64,000 nt of DNA from an uncultured Bacteroidia bacterium (GCA_902792815.1 CADBAY010000004.1:62001-126000); one strand, 5' to 3'; positions 41,492 to 51,641 are shown, counted from the stretch's first letter. Notes: generated by a model not told the origin, from the sequence alone. Made by a program: numbers and translations.

Positions 41492-43612
41492 CTATTTGCT
41501 GGCAGAGCCTTTTTCAACAAAATTGATGCCTATGATGCCCAGCTTCTCGAGAAGAGCTTCAGGCTTGGGGTCGTGGCCGCGGAAATTGCGGTACAGCACC
41601 GCCTCGTCTTCGCTGCTGCCCTTCGAGAGTATCTCGCGGCGGAAAGCGCCGGAAACCTCGGTATTGAAAATGCCTTTCTCCTTGAACAGGCTGAAGGCGT
41701 CGGCCTCAAGCACTTCGGCCCACTTGTAAGAATAGTAGCCGGCTGAATAACCTCCGGAGAAAATATGGCTGAAAGAGGTTGAAATGCAAGTGCTCGGAAT
41801 CTGCGGCATAAGGGCGGAGGGCTTGAGTATCTCTTTCTCGAACGCTTTGGCATCCTGCGCGGGGACTTCTTTGAGGCTGTGCCAGGCCATGTCCAGAATG
41901 CCGAAGTCGAGCTGGCGCACCTGAGAGTAAGCTGCAAGATAATTCTTGGCGGCGACTATCTTTTCTATCATCTCCGAGGGGATGACTTCACCGCTCTGGT
42001 AATGCCGGGCAAAGGTCCCGAGGTATCCGGGTTCAAAAGCCCAGTTCTCCATTATCTGCGAGGGTAGCTCGACGAAGTCGCGGGCGACGCTGGTGCCGGT
42101 GAGCGAGCCGTAGCGTCCTTCGGCCATCATGCCGTGCAGGGAATGTCCGAACTCGTGAAGGAAGGTGGTAAGCTCGTCGTGGGTGAGCAGTGAGGGGGAG
42201 TCGGCAGTAGGTTTGCTGAAGTTGGTGACTATGCTTATCAGTGGCCTCTCCTCTACGCCGTTGCGTATGCTCTGGCCGCGGAATTCGGTCATCCAGGCTC
42301 CGCCTCTCTTGGAAGCGCGGGGGAAGAAGTCGGCGTAGAACAGTGCCAGGTGCTTTCCGGAGGCGTCGGTGACGTCGTACACCATCACGTCTTTATGGTA
42401 TCCGGGGAGGTCGGGGCGCGGTGTGAACTGAAGGCCGTAAAGGGTTGTGGCCAGGCCGAACACTGCGTCGATGCAGTTCTCAAGTTTGAAATAAGGCTTG
42501 AGGGCGCTCTCGTCCAGGGTATAAGTTGCCTGCTTGTACTTCTCGCTCCAGTAGCTGAAATCCCAGGGCATAAATTCTCCCTCAAAGCCTTGCTCCTTGG
42601 CATAGGAGATAATCTGTGCTACTTCATTGCGTGCTGCAGGAAGAGAGGGGGTGAGCAGCTCGTTGAGGAAGGCGTTTACCTCGGCGGGTGTCTTGACCAT
42701 GCGCTCTTCGAGGGCGTAGTCGGCGAATGTAGGATATCCAAGAATGTTGGCAATCTTTATACGATGGTCAACTATATCTTTGATTACCTGGCTGTTGTCA
42801 TTCTCGCCAGAGGTGGCCCTGCTGTTATAGGCCATGTACATTTTTTCCCTGAGGTCACGCCTCGCGGAGTACTTCATAAAAGGGGAGTAGCTGGGATAGC
42901 TGAGGTCGAAAACCCAGCCTTCCTTGCCCTTCTCCGCGGCGGTCTGCTTGCCGAGGGCTACCAGAAATTCGGGCAGTCCTTCAAGTTCCGCCTCGTCGGT
43001 AAGCTCAAGTGTGAACGCGTTGGTGGCGGCGAGTATGTTCTTGCTGAAAGATAGGGTGAGCAGCGAGAGCTCTTCACTGAGTTTGCTGTACACCTGCTTG
43101 TCTTCCGGTGAGAGATTGGCTCCGCCGCGGGTAAAACTCTTGTATGTCTTTTCCAGCAGGCGAGCCTGGTCGGCTTCGAGTGCGAGGCTCTCCCGCTGCT
43201 CCCACACCGCCTTCACCCTCTCGAAGAGCTTCTCGTTGAGCGACACGTACATAGAGTACTCGGTAAGCATGGGGGACACCTTTTCGGCAATCTCCTGGAG
43301 GGTGTCGTTGGTATCGGCCTCCATGAGGTTGAAAAATATGCTGGACACCCGATCGAGGGTCTTTCCGCTGAATTCAAGTGCCTCCACTGTATTCTCGAAA
43401 GTGGGGGCGTCGGGATTGGCCACAATGGCGTCTATCTCGGCTTTGGCCTCCTGAATGCCCTGCTCGAAGGCAGGAAGGTAATGTTCGTTCTTGATTTTGT
43501 CAAACTGCGGGGCGCGATACTCCAGCGGCGACTCGCACAGAAGGGGATTTTGCATTTTGCAGGATGTGATTGCGACCGTTAGAAGCGCGGCGGCGAGGAT
43601 GGTTTTTCTCAT
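41492..43612 (-). CDS. M3-family metallopeptidase (Dcp-like lipoprotein)
   Basis: A 706-residue zinc peptidase. The lipobox is ITSC in MRKTILAAALLTVAITSC, so it is membrane-anchored in the periplasm. The active site is TFLHEFGHSLHGM (HExxH variant HEFGH), with the third ligand Glu in the helix after it (FVELPSQIMENW). The length equals that of peptidyl-dipeptidase Dcp or oligopeptidase A. It trims dipeptides from short peptides and may work together with the Tricorn-like protease. Confidence 0.95.
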   Translation of the reverse strand: MRKTILAAALLTVAITSCKMQNPLLCESPLEYRAPQFDKIKNEHYLPAFEQGIQEAKAEIDAIVANPDAPTFENTVEALEFSGKTLDRVSSIFFNLMEADTNDTLQEIAEKVSPMLTEYSMYVSLNEKLFERVKAVWEQRESLALEADQARLLEKTYKSFTRGGANLSPEDKQVYSKLSEELSLLTLSFSKNILAATNAFTLELTDEAELEGLPEFLVALGKQTAAEKGKEGWVFDLSYPSYSPFMKYSARRDLREKMYMAYNSRATSGENDNSQVIKDIVDHRIKIANILGYPTFADYALEERMVKTPAEVNAFLNELLTPSLPAARNEVAQIISYAKEQGFEGEFMPWDFSYWSEKYKQATYTLDESALKPYFKLENCIDAVFGLATTLYGLQFTPRPDLPGYHKDVMVYDVTDASGKHLALFYADFFPRASKRGGAWMTEFRGQSIRNGVEERPLISIVTNFSKPTADSPSLLTHDELTTFLHEFGHSLHGMMAEGRYGSLTGTSVARDFVELPSQIMENWAFEPGYLGTFARHYQSGEVIPSEMIEKIVAAKNYLAAYSQVRQLDFGILDMAWHSLKEVPAQDAKAFEKEILKPSALMPQIPSTCISTSFSHIFSGGYSAGYYSYKWAEVLEADAFSLFKEKGIFNTEVSGAFRREILSKGSSEDEAVLYRNFRGHDPKPEALLEKLGIIGINFVEKGSASK

Positions 43613-43618
43613 ATATGT

Positions 43619-44476
43619 TTATTCTATTATCATTCCGTCGAATGCCGGGTGGACTCCTTCGGGAAGGATACGGTCCAGCATGGCGTGAGGGGGCAGCAGG
43701 TGGGAAATATGGGTGATGTACGACTGCTCGGCGCCTACTCTCTCGAAGAACTTAAGTGCCTCGTGGAGAGAGAAATGGGCATGGTGCGAATCGAATTTCA
43801 CGCAGTTGATGGTTACCGCCTTGAGCCCCTTGAGCTTGTCGAATTCCGGCTCCTCTATCAAATTCATATCAGTCAGATAGGCTATGTCTCCGAAGCGGTA
43901 GCCAAGCACCGAAAGCTTCTTGACCTTGTGGTGCCAGCCTTGGATAGGGATGACCTCCACTCCCGTACCAGGATCGGAATGGCTCTCGATATGCCTGTAT
44001 CCGAAGCCCTTCTCCCAGCTGAGTATCTCGTCTCCGGCGTTTGAGTACACCTTGAAGGGGGCGCTGCCGTCAATAGTGTGCATATGCCACTCGGGGGCGC
44101 CCTGATAACGAGGCTCGGCAAAAGCGTAGGAGTATGTATGACGCAGCGATTTCTCTACGTATTCCTCGCAGTAAATATTCACCGGATGCCTCTCGCAAAG
44201 GTTGAGGGCACGGGTGTCGTCAAGCCCGCCCACGTGGTCCATATGATTGTGAGTCAACAGGATGGCATCGAGGTGATCGATACCGGCACGGAGCGCCTGG
44301 ATGCGGAAGTCGGGTCCGCAGTCAATAAGTATGGTCAGGCCGCCGTATTCCACCAGGGCTGACGCCCTGAGGCGGGCGTCCCTTGGGTCGGACGACTTGC
44401 ATACCGGGCAGCGGCAGCCTATCATCGGTACTCCCGACGATGTGCCCGAGCCCAGAATAGTAAGTTTAGCTTTCAT
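43619..44476 (-). CDS. MBL-fold metal hydrolase (PhnP-like)
   Basis: A 285-residue metallo-beta-lactamase-fold protein. The ATG at 44476 begins MKAKLTILGSGTSSGVPMIG, with the PhnP-type CRCPVC segment following. The metal site is THNHMDHVGG (HxHxDH), and a later His is in GWHHKVKKL. It resembles cyclic phosphodiesterases (PhnP) and lipoate-related MBL hydrolases; the substrate is unknown. It overlaps the upstream mtaB stop by 4 bases and lies 6 bases from the M3 peptidase gene. Confidence 0.9.
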   Translation of the reverse strand: MKAKLTILGSGTSSGVPMIGCRCPVCKSSDPRDARLRASALVEYGGLTILIDCGPDFRIQALRAGIDHLDAILLTHNHMDHVGGLDDTRALNLCERHPVNIYCEEYVEKSLRHTYSYAFAEPRYQGAPEWHMHTIDGSAPFKVYSNAGDEILSWEKGFGYRHIESHSDPGTGVEVIPIQGWHHKVKKLSVLGYRFGDIAYLTDMNLIEEPEFDKLKGLKAVTINCVKFDSHHAHFSLHEALKFFERVGAEQSYITHISHLLPPHAMLDRILPEGVHPAFDGMIIE

Positions 44477-45735
44477 ATCGTAACATCCACTATCTTGCCG
44501 CACAGCGACGCCTCCCAGGGACGCCGTATGCGAATGTAATTACCTGTATATCCTTCCATGAAGCCTTGTCTGTTGCTCGATTCGAAGAGCACCTTCTCTT
44601 TGACTCCGCGGTTACTCTCTACGAACTCGGCGTGCAGCCCTGCGCATAGCTCTTCAAGGGCCGCAACCCTCTCTTTCTTAACGCTTTCACTCACCTGCCC
44701 GCTCATCGATGCGGCCGGAGTGCCGGGCCGGCGGGAGTAGGGGAAAACGTGAATGAATGCGGGGCGGATCTGCTGCAGGAAGCTGTATGTCTGCCCGAAG
44801 AGGGCCTCGCTCTCACCGGGCAATCCCACCATGACATCTATTCCGAAGAACACTTTCGGCCCTCCGGGGCGTTCCATCGCCTTGCGTACATAGTCGAGTT
44901 TTCCGGCAAAAAATGCCGTGTCGTAGTGCCTGCCCATCTTGGCGAGCAGCTCGTCGGATCCGGTCTGAAGGGGAATATGGAAATGCGGCTGGAATTTGGT
45001 CCCGTAGGCAATCCAGTCGATTATCTCTTCGGTGAGCAAGTTGGGTTCGATGCTGGAAATGCGGTAGCGCTCAATGCCTTCGACCCCGTTAAGCGCCTTC
45101 AGAAGGTCAAGGAAAGACTCGCCGGTGCTACGGCCGTAGTCGCCCGTATTGACCCCCGTAAGCACAATTTCTTTCACCCCGAGGGCGGCTATGCTCCGGG
45201 CGTTTTCGACGCAGCGCTCCAGCGGCACGTTGCGGCTCTCGCCCCTGGCATAGGGTACCGTGCAGTAAGCGCAGTAGTTGTTGCATCCGTCCTGGACCTT
45301 GAGGAAGGAGCGGGTGCGCTCGCCGCTGCTCCAGGCATCGAATACCGGAGGCGGGGGAGTGGTGATAGCGGAGGTAATGCCAAGTGCGGAAAGAGTATCG
45401 GGCACGACGGACGATTTTTCGTTGCACCCGAATACCCGGGTAACGCCGGGGATGGCTTCTATCTCTTCGCGCCTGAGCTGGGCGCTGCATCCTGTAACTA
45501 TCACGGCTGCGCCCGGGTTGAGGCGCTGGACCTTACGTATCAGATTGCGCGATTTGGCATCGGCCATAGCCGTCACCGAACAGGTGTTGACCAGATAAAT
45601 GTCAGCCGCCTCGCCGCGCGGGGCAGCCTTCAACCCCGCAGCAAGGAAGCCGCGCTCGTAAGTGCTTGTCTCGGCATAATTAAGCTTGCAGCCGAGCGTC
45701 AGGAACGCTATAGTTTTATACTTACCCTCGCCCAT
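44473..45735 (-). CDS. mtaB: tRNA-t6A37 methylthiotransferase
   Basis: A 420-residue radical-SAM methylthiotransferase. AGGAGGAG is placed 7-9 bases before the ATG at 45735 (45741 is an alternative), one of few real Shine-Dalgarno sites here. FLTLGCKLN and VNTCSVTAMAD belong to the first 4Fe-4S domain, and DGCNNYCAYCTVPYARG is the radical-SAM CxxxCxxC cluster. The C-terminal TRAM-like segment is KEKVLFESSNRQGFMEGYTG. It converts t6A to ms2t6A at tRNA position 37, downstream of TsaD, whose gene is 6 kb away. Its start lies within the end of folB. Confidence 0.93.
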   Translation of the reverse strand: MGEGKYKTIAFLTLGCKLNYAETSTYERGFLAAGLKAAPRGEAADIYLVNTCSVTAMADAKSRNLIRKVQRLNPGAAVIVTGCSAQLRREEIEAIPGVTRVFGCNEKSSVVPDTLSALGITSAITTPPPPVFDAWSSGERTRSFLKVQDGCNNYCAYCTVPYARGESRNVPLERCVENARSIAALGVKEIVLTGVNTGDYGRSTGESFLDLLKALNGVEGIERYRISSIEPNLLTEEIIDWIAYGTKFQPHFHIPLQTGSDELLAKMGRHYDTAFFAGKLDYVRKAMERPGGPKVFFGIDVMVGLPGESEALFGQTYSFLQQIRPAFIHVFPYSRRPGTPAASMSGQVSESVKKERVAALEELCAGLHAEFVESNRGVKEKVLFESSNRQGFMEGYTGNYIRIRRPWEASLCGKIVDVTI

Positions 45736-46061
45736 TCGCATTCTCCTCCTACGGGAGGATTCTTCTTTGATACAGTCAGCTCGAAGTGTTCCAGGGACGG
45801 AAACTCCTTTTGGAGGCTCTCCGCAATGCGGCAGCACAAGTGCTCGAGCAGGTTGGACGGTTGCTTCATCTGTGCGGCCACTACTTCATAGACACGGCTG
45901 TAGTCCAGGGTGTCGTCCAGGTTGTCGCTCGCAGCGGCTGCGCTGAAGTCACTCGGGCAGCGGAAATCGACCACGAATTCGTTGCCCTCGAGGCGCTCGC
46001 TCTCGAGGCAGCCGTGATACGCCCAAAAATGCATTCCGCACAGTTCGATTTGTCCTTCCAT
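45708..46061 (-). CDS. folB: Dihydroneopterin aldolase
   Basis: A 117-residue T-fold protein. MHFWAYHGCLESERLEGNEF carries the N-terminal family motif (YHG and the later Glu), DTLDYSRVYEVV is the second, and FELTVSKKNPPVGGECEWARV closes the active site. It makes 6-hydroxymethyl-7,8-dihydropterin in folate synthesis. It ends about 30 bases into mtaB and begins 1 base from the TamB-like stop, all on one strand. Confidence 0.93.
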   Translation of the reverse strand: MEGQIELCGMHFWAYHGCLESERLEGNEFVVDFRCPSDFSAAAASDNLDDTLDYSRVYEVVAAQMKQPSNLLEHLCCRIAESLQKEFPSLEHFELTVSKKNPPVGGECEWARVSIKL

Positions 46062-49000
46062 TATTCGGTAATCTGTATGGTCTTCATCTGTTTCTTCTTC
46101 TCCGATTCGATCAGGGCCTCCTGCGCCTTGCGCTTCTTGCTCATGAACAACTGGCGGAGGAAGGTCCAGGTGTTGTCGAATTCTTTCTGGTAAGTAATAC
46201 CGGCGCCGTTGCGCTGGGAGTAGTCGAGGCTGCTGGTAAATTCGTCGGCCGAGTGGGAGAAGAGCTTGAGTATCAACTCTCCGCTCTTGATGACCTTGTA
46301 ACCTATGTCAAGGTCGCCCACCACGTCGCCGGACGCGCTGGTGGACGTGCTGTACTTTCGGTTGCCCACGGAGCCGTTGACCACAATGCGGTTGTTGAAC
46401 AGCTGGGTCGATACGGCCACGTCAAATATGTCCGTGCCTCCGTTGTCCTGCTGGTAGCCGAAGCCGAAGTCCAAAGGAATCTCCAGTTTCTGAAGTATGT
46501 TGTTGAGCTGCCCCGACACTATCTCTCCTACGTTGGCGAAGAGCATGTTGGTGCCGTTCACGACCCCCGCGTTCTCTTCCGGCAGGAAGGTGCCGAACAG
46601 CAGCAAGGCCACGAACTGCTTCTGTATCTTGTCGTTGGTGCTGAGCGCGGCATCGACCAGAATCTTGGTGTTGGGCTCCAGGTCGGGGACGTTGATGCCG
46701 AACGACACCTCGGGGTTGCGGAGCTTCCCGTCTATCTTGAGCTGGCACTCTACGGTGCGCCGGCTCGAGATTGCGGTGGAGTCAGCCGGCGCCAGCGTGG
46801 CGAGGCTGGTCTTGACATTGTGCACCGCCTCGATGTTGAGGGTGCTCTCCATAATGTCGCCGTTAAACTTCAGCGAGCTGCCGTCCTTGATGTCGAATTC
46901 CTTGCTCACAATGCCCGGTAGGTTGAAAAGGTATTTGCCCCGGTCGAGGATGTAGTCTCCCTTGAGCTGCAACTTGTCCTTGGATGTATCGAGGTCGAAT
47001 ACTACCGAACCGTTGCCTCCGGTGGTAAGCACGTGGCCCGATTCTTTGTCGATCTCAACATTGGCTGTCACCTCCGGGGAGATGCCCATCTTGGCGTGGA
47101 TAGTTATCTTGCCCGAAGGCTTGACGTAGTCGCTCTTAGGCGCCGGTGACGAATCGTCTTGCCCGTTGTCCCTCTCGACAAAGGTCAGCAGGTTGCTTCC
47201 CGCAGCAGCCGACGAAGAAGGTATGGGAACGTTTACGTTGCCGACCCCGGCCGTTACAATGTCGGCGTCGATACGCAGGGCCTCGAAGGGCCCCTTGACG
47301 CTGGCCTTGCCGCTCACGGCCAGGTCGCCGTACAAGGCGGAAGATCCCTTGACCGGAATGTCTATAGCCTTGAGCTTGTGCATTTCAAGGTCGGTGTTGA
47401 GACGGAAGTCCTTGAAATTGCGGAATCCCAGCGAGCCGTTCACAACGCCCAGTCCGCCGTAATCGTCCTTGACGCCTATGCCGTTGAACTTGACTCCGCT
47501 GTTGTCCAGTCCCACCGTGCCGTTAAGGGTATAAGCTACGTTGGTGTATGCCACCCGGGTGCGGAGGTCGACCAGTCTGATGCCCTCGCTCTCAAGCGAA
47601 AGCTTGTTTATGGGGCCGCTGGCCTTTACCGAACCGTACAGTTTTCCGTCAAGCTCGGAGAGTGCGCTCTTGACTAGAGGGGCGATGAGGCCGGCGTCGA
47701 ACCCGTCCATGCCCACCGTGGCCACAAGCTTCTTGTTGTTGAGTGCGTAGTTGCCAAGGACGCGCAGCATCTGATCCTCTCCTTTGGTGTTCATGAGCCT
47801 GAAGTTGATGAGCTTCTCGTCGTCGTCCCATTCGCTCAGCAGCCGTATGTTGCCAGCCTGGCGCCCCCACAGCTGCAGGTCGTCGAGTGAAAGGTTGGCG
47901 CTGATACCCAACTCCGAAGGGAGAGGGGAGATAACCGTGGCGTATCCGTCCAGGATACCCTGGATGTTGAGGCCGCCTTCGGGCATAAAGTCGTTGATGA
48001 TGCTAAGGTCGAGCTTGTCCAGTACCATCTGCATCTGCTCGTGGCTGTCGGGACTGATCTTTCCGTTGATAGAAATGCTCTGGGAGTCGCTGAACAGCTT
48101 GAATCCCACGGCGTCTATGCCTCCGTCGTGCAGCAGCAGCGACGAGCGGGCAAGCTCCCACACGTCATCTTTCACTCTCAGGTAAGAGGGCAAGGTCTGG
48201 ATGTCTATCTCCGGCTTGCCGCTCTCGCCCTTGTGCAGCCCGGCCTCCAGGTTGAGCTCGCTTCCTTTTTCGAGCACGTCTGCGCCCTCGTACAGCAGGG
48301 TAAGAGAGGCGCGGTCGTCTGCGGCCTGCGCACTGAGCTGGGCCTTGTCGAAGGTCATTCCGTTGAACTTGAGGCTCCCGGCGTTCAGGCTCAGGTCGAG
48401 ATTGTCAAACTGGTTGTCTATGGCGAGGTTAAGATCGGACACTCCTATGCCTCCGAGTGCAATTTGGGGAGAATCGACGTATCCTAGCAAGCGTCCGTCG
48501 GAGTCAAGGTCGACGTTGGCGGTGGTGCCGTTGGCTATGGTGAGCCCAGGCATTATGAACGTCAGCAGCGGGTCGGCGTCGTGGAACACGGCACTGACCG
48601 TTGCCTGCAGCCCTCCGCTTTCGGCTCCGGTGGCAAAATAGTCAGGGAAAGATCTCTCGACGGTGGCCAGTTTGACGTCCCGCACAAGGCCCTTCAGGTC
48701 GGTGGTGCCGGTGTATTTGACGTCCAGGCAGTTGGAATTAAGGATCAGGGTAAGGAGGGAGTCGCCGGTGCGGGCTTCGGCATCGATGTCGCCGATATAG
48801 TGGTCGCCGTCGTTGTTGGAGAGAATCAAGTCCCCGATTTGTATGTGCATGGGAGCGTTGGCCTCCACGCCCTGGTCGGCATACACCGAGCAGGACACTT
48901 TGGACGCTCCTCCGCGGGTGTCGATATTGAGCGCCGCCAGATCGACGTTCGTGAGTGTGCCGATGATGCGCCCGCTCTGGTTCTTGGTGTCCAGCGAGGC

Positions 49001-50551
49001 GTCGAGGTTGAGCAATGCGTTGGGGTCGTCGCTGCTCAGCGACGCTACGATGTTCCGGCCGTCGAAGGTGGCGTCAAGGCCGAGGCCGCTGTAGTCGTAG
49101 CCCATGAAATTGAGCCTGGAGATGTTGATTCCTTCCACATCGGCCTTAATGCCTTTCTTCCCCATGGAGGCATTAAGTTTGGCGTCAAGGTCGCAGGGCC
49201 CAAGGGAACTGTTCCCCAGGAGCTTGCCCAAATCCAGCGACGAGGTGTTTACAACTGCCGCCACCGTGCCGTCTTTCGAAGGATCAATGAGGTTGCGTGC
49301 AGAGGCCGAAGCGTTAACCTTGCCAAGGGAAGAATTGATGTCGAAGTTCCCTTTAAAGTCGTTAAGGAGGCCCGATATACTGCCGTTGAGCGTAAACTCG
49401 GCGCCTTTGGCCATATTGGCAGGAAGCTTGGCCTTGACCCCCAGTTTGTTCAGCGCCGCTTCAAGGCCCTTCGTGCTGAAGCGCACGTCGTCAAGAGTGG
49501 CGTCGATACGCATGTTCTGGGTGTCGGGAATGCCCTTGCAGGTACCGTTGATGGTGCCGGACGCCCCTTTGTCGGGGGTAGTGAATACAAAGTCGCTGAT
49601 GCGGAAATTGCTCACCGGCCCCTTGAAACGTCCGCTGCTTATGTCGGCGGTAAATTCGTTGCCGTAGAACACTCCGTTGCCGTAGCCGCTGATCGAACTC
49701 AGCACCAGGCGCGAAGGGGCGATATCTACATCAAGTTCGACTTTGTTCAAGAAGTCGCTCCAGGCGTAGGTGTCGTCGTAGCTGAATATGACGTGGCGGA
49801 GATTCATGTCCGAGCCGCCGTTGTCGCGGAGCTTGAAGGAGTTGATGATAGTCTTGCCCTGGCCCACCAGGCAGCTGCCCGATGCTTCATAAATCTCGAA
49901 TCCGCTCTTTTCTTTGGCATCCAGATGGTCCACCACGGCCCTGCAGCGCCCTCCGCTGAAGCCCACGTCGTGTGCCTCTACGTTGCACACTATGTCCATG
50001 TCGGCATAGTTCATGCCGTGCTGCTGGACGGTGGTAGAAGTGGCTGGCAGGTGCATGGTATAGCGTGCATTCTTGACCGAGAGCTTGTGTATGGTGAAGA
50101 GGCTGTCGAGGGTCATCTGGGCGTCGGGGTTCGACTTAAGGCGGAACACTCTGGTTATGTTCACGTCCCCTCCCTCCGGAGGGCTGACCAGCTGGAACAG
50201 GACATCTTTGATCTCCACCCTGTTGAGGTCGAATCCGCTCTTGCGGAAGAGGCTCTTGAGGGAGAACGTGGCCGACAGGTGCCCTATCCTTCCGAGTGTA
50301 TCGGTCCCGGGGATGGAGGGCGAACTGTCGATTATCGACACGTCTTTGACGATAAGGGTGTTGAACGGGAGGATGCGGACCGAACCGATGCTTACCTCCC
50401 CGTCCATCGACTCGGAGAGCTTGGCTGCCGCTATCTTGGCTATGCGGGTTTGCACGGCGGGAACTTGCAGCGCAACGACGCCGCAGAGCAGGAGCAAGAT
50501 CAACAGACCTACTATCCTGGCCGCTATGTATCTTTTCTTTGAGATAGCCAA
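46061..50551 (-). CDS. TamB-like AsmA/translocation protein
   Basis: A 1496-residue envelope protein. A single N-terminal membrane helix (IVGLLILLLLCGVVALQVP) is followed by a very long repetitive beta-rich body (AsmA/DUF490 type) rich in Asn, Asp and Gly, then a C-terminal TamB domain (residues about 1150-1460; LDTSKDKLQLKGDYILDRG, VSFGINVPDLEPN, FGFGYQQDN). The tail is charged (KKRKAQEALIESEKKKQ). Known homologues form a hydrophobic groove carrying lipids or outer-membrane proteins between the membranes. No TamA/BamA-like gene is adjacent. A TAAATTTG box at 50568-50575 is a likely -7 element. Confidence 0.88.
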   Translation of the reverse strand: MAISKKRYIAARIVGLLILLLLCGVVALQVPAVQTRIAKIAAAKLSESMDGEVSIGSVRILPFNTLIVKDVSIIDSSPSIPGTDTLGRIGHLSATFSLKSLFRKSGFDLNRVEIKDVLFQLVSPPEGGDVNITRVFRLKSNPDAQMTLDSLFTIHKLSVKNARYTMHLPATSTTVQQHGMNYADMDIVCNVEAHDVGFSGGRCRAVVDHLDAKEKSGFEIYEASGSCLVGQGKTIINSFKLRDNGGSDMNLRHVIFSYDDTYAWSDFLNKVELDVDIAPSRLVLSSISGYGNGVFYGNEFTADISSGRFKGPVSNFRISDFVFTTPDKGASGTINGTCKGIPDTQNMRIDATLDDVRFSTKGLEAALNKLGVKAKLPANMAKGAEFTLNGSISGLLNDFKGNFDINSSLGKVNASASARNLIDPSKDGTVAAVVNTSSLDLGKLLGNSSLGPCDLDAKLNASMGKKGIKADVEGINISRLNFMGYDYSGLGLDATFDGRNIVASLSSDDPNALLNLDASLDTKNQSGRIIGTLTNVDLAALNIDTRGGASKVSCSVYADQGVEANAPMHIQIGDLILSNNDGDHYIGDIDAEARTGDSLLTLILNSNCLDVKYTGTTDLKGLVRDVKLATVERSFPDYFATGAESGGLQATVSAVFHDADPLLTFIMPGLTIANGTTANVDLDSDGRLLGYVDSPQIALGGIGVSDLNLAIDNQFDNLDLSLNAGSLKFNGMTFDKAQLSAQAADDRASLTLLYEGADVLEKGSELNLEAGLHKGESGKPEIDIQTLPSYLRVKDDVWELARSSLLLHDGGIDAVGFKLFSDSQSISINGKISPDSHEQMQMVLDKLDLSIINDFMPEGGLNIQGILDGYATVISPLPSELGISANLSLDDLQLWGRQAGNIRLLSEWDDDEKLINFRLMNTKGEDQMLRVLGNYALNNKKLVATVGMDGFDAGLIAPLVKSALSELDGKLYGSVKASGPINKLSLESEGIRLVDLRTRVAYTNVAYTLNGTVGLDNSGVKFNGIGVKDDYGGLGVVNGSLGFRNFKDFRLNTDLEMHKLKAIDIPVKGSSALYGDLAVSGKASVKGPFEALRIDADIVTAGVGNVNVPIPSSSAAAGSNLLTFVERDNGQDDSSPAPKSDYVKPSGKITIHAKMGISPEVTANVEIDKESGHVLTTGGNGSVVFDLDTSKDKLQLKGDYILDRGKYLFNLPGIVSKEFDIKDGSSLKFNGDIMESTLNIEAVHNVKTSLATLAPADSTAISSRRTVECQLKIDGKLRNPEVSFGINVPDLEPNTKILVDAALSTNDKIQKQFVALLLFGTFLPEENAGVVNGTNMLFANVGEIVSGQLNNILQKLEIPLDFGFGYQQDNGGTDIFDVAVSTQLFNNRIVVNGSVGNRKYSTSTSASGDVVGDLDIGYKVIKSGELILKLFSHSADEFTSSLDYSQRNGAGITYQKEFDNTWTFLRQLFMSKKRKAQEALIESEKKKQMKTIQITE

Positions 50552-50587
50552 ATACGTATTTAACCTACAAATTTAGTAAATAATTGT

Positions 50588-50595
50588 TAAATTTG
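50588..50595 (+). promoter_or_regulatory. -7 box of tsaD
   Basis: TAAATTTG, 24 bases before the tsaD ATG and next to the reverse-facing TAAATTTG for the TamB-like gene; the two lie almost back to back. The upstream TTTG is not seen. Confidence 0.45.
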
Positions 50596-50618
50596 CGGTC
50601 ATTCAAAGCTTGTTTTAG

Positions 50619-51641
50619 ATGTCAGATATAATACTGGGCATAGAATCATCCTGTGACGACACTTCGGCGGCCGTCATCCGCGACGGCTGGCTGCTTTCCA
50701 ACGTCATTGCTTCGCAAGATGTGCACAAAGCGTATGGCGGCGTGGTGCCGGAACTGGCGTCGCGCGCCCACGAGCTCAACATAGTGCCGGTTGTGAGCGA
50801 GGCCCTGTCCAGGGCAGGAGTGGCTCCGGGAGATATTACCGCCGTGGCTTTTACCCGCGGCCCGGGCCTTCTGGGCTCTCTGCTGGTGGGAACCTCTTTC
50901 GCCAAGGCCCTCGGCCTGTCGCTGGGTGTCCCGATCGTTATGGTAAACCATCTCCAGGGCCATCTGCTGGCCGATTTCATACGCCAGGAGGGAGTCCCGG
51001 TGCGCGAGCCAGCATTCCCTTACCTGTGCCTGCTTGTGAGCGGAGGCAACTCGCAGATAGTCCGGGTTGACAGCCCCCTGTCGTACACCATCCTGGGCCA
51101 GACCATCGACGATGCGGTGGGTGAGGCCTTCGACAAATGCTCCAAGATGATGGGCTTGGGCTATCCCGGAGGCCCCGTTATCGACCGCCTTGCCGCCAAG
51201 GGCGATCCGCTGCGCTTCAAGTTCGCCAAGCCCCACATACCCGGGCTCGACTATTCGTTCAGCGGCGTCAAAACCTCGTTGCTGTATTTTGTCCGCGACC
51301 AGCTCGCCCTCGACCCCGACTTCATGGAGAAGAACAAAGAAGATATTTGCGCTTCTTTCCAGAAGACCCTAATCGACATACTCCTGGACAAACTCATCAA
51401 GGCTGCGCGCCAGACCGGCATCAAAGACATTACCATCGGCGGCGGCGTGAGCGCCAACAGCGGCCTGCGCAGCCGCATCGAGGCCGAAGGGCGCAAGAGG
51501 GGCTGGCGCACGTTTCTCCCGGAGTTCAAATTCACCACCGACAACGCCGCCATGATAGCCATTGCCGGCTACTATCATTATCTGGCAGGGGAGCGCGCCC
51601 CGCTTGACACGGCTCCCGTATCGAGAATGTCGGATTTCTGA
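50619..51641 (+). CDS. tsaD: tRNA threonylcarbamoyladenosine transferase
   Basis: A 340-residue ASKHA-fold protein. ILGIESSCDDTSAA, ELASRAHELNIVPVV (HxxxH metal site), NHLQGHLLADF, LLVSGGNSQIVRV and FKFTTDNAAMIA are the Kae1/TsaD signatures. With TsaB/TsaE it moves the threonylcarbamoyl group to A37 of ANN-decoding tRNAs. The product is the substrate of MtaB. It is divergent from the TamB-like gene and 40 bases before ddh. Confidence 0.96.
   Translation: MSDIILGIESSCDDTSAAVIRDGWLLSNVIASQDVHKAYGGVVPELASRAHELNIVPVVSEALSRAGVAPGDITAVAFTRGPGLLGSLLVGTSFAKALGLSLGVPIVMVNHLQGHLLADFIRQEGVPVREPAFPYLCLLVSGGNSQIVRVDSPLSYTILGQTIDDAVGEAFDKCSKMMGLGYPGGPVIDRLAAKGDPLRFKFAKPHIPGLDYSFSGVKTSLLYFVRDQLALDPDFMEKNKEDICASFQKTLIDILLDKLIKAARQTGIKDITIGGGVSANSGLRSRIEAEGRKRGWRTFLPEFKFTTDNAAMIAIAGYYHYLAGERAPLDTAPVSRMSDF

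Noticed and set aside
48581-50542. 653-codon frame antisense to the TamB-like gene
   Set aside because: Shadow frame of a GC-rich gene; no motif, and the TamB-like frame is clearly real.
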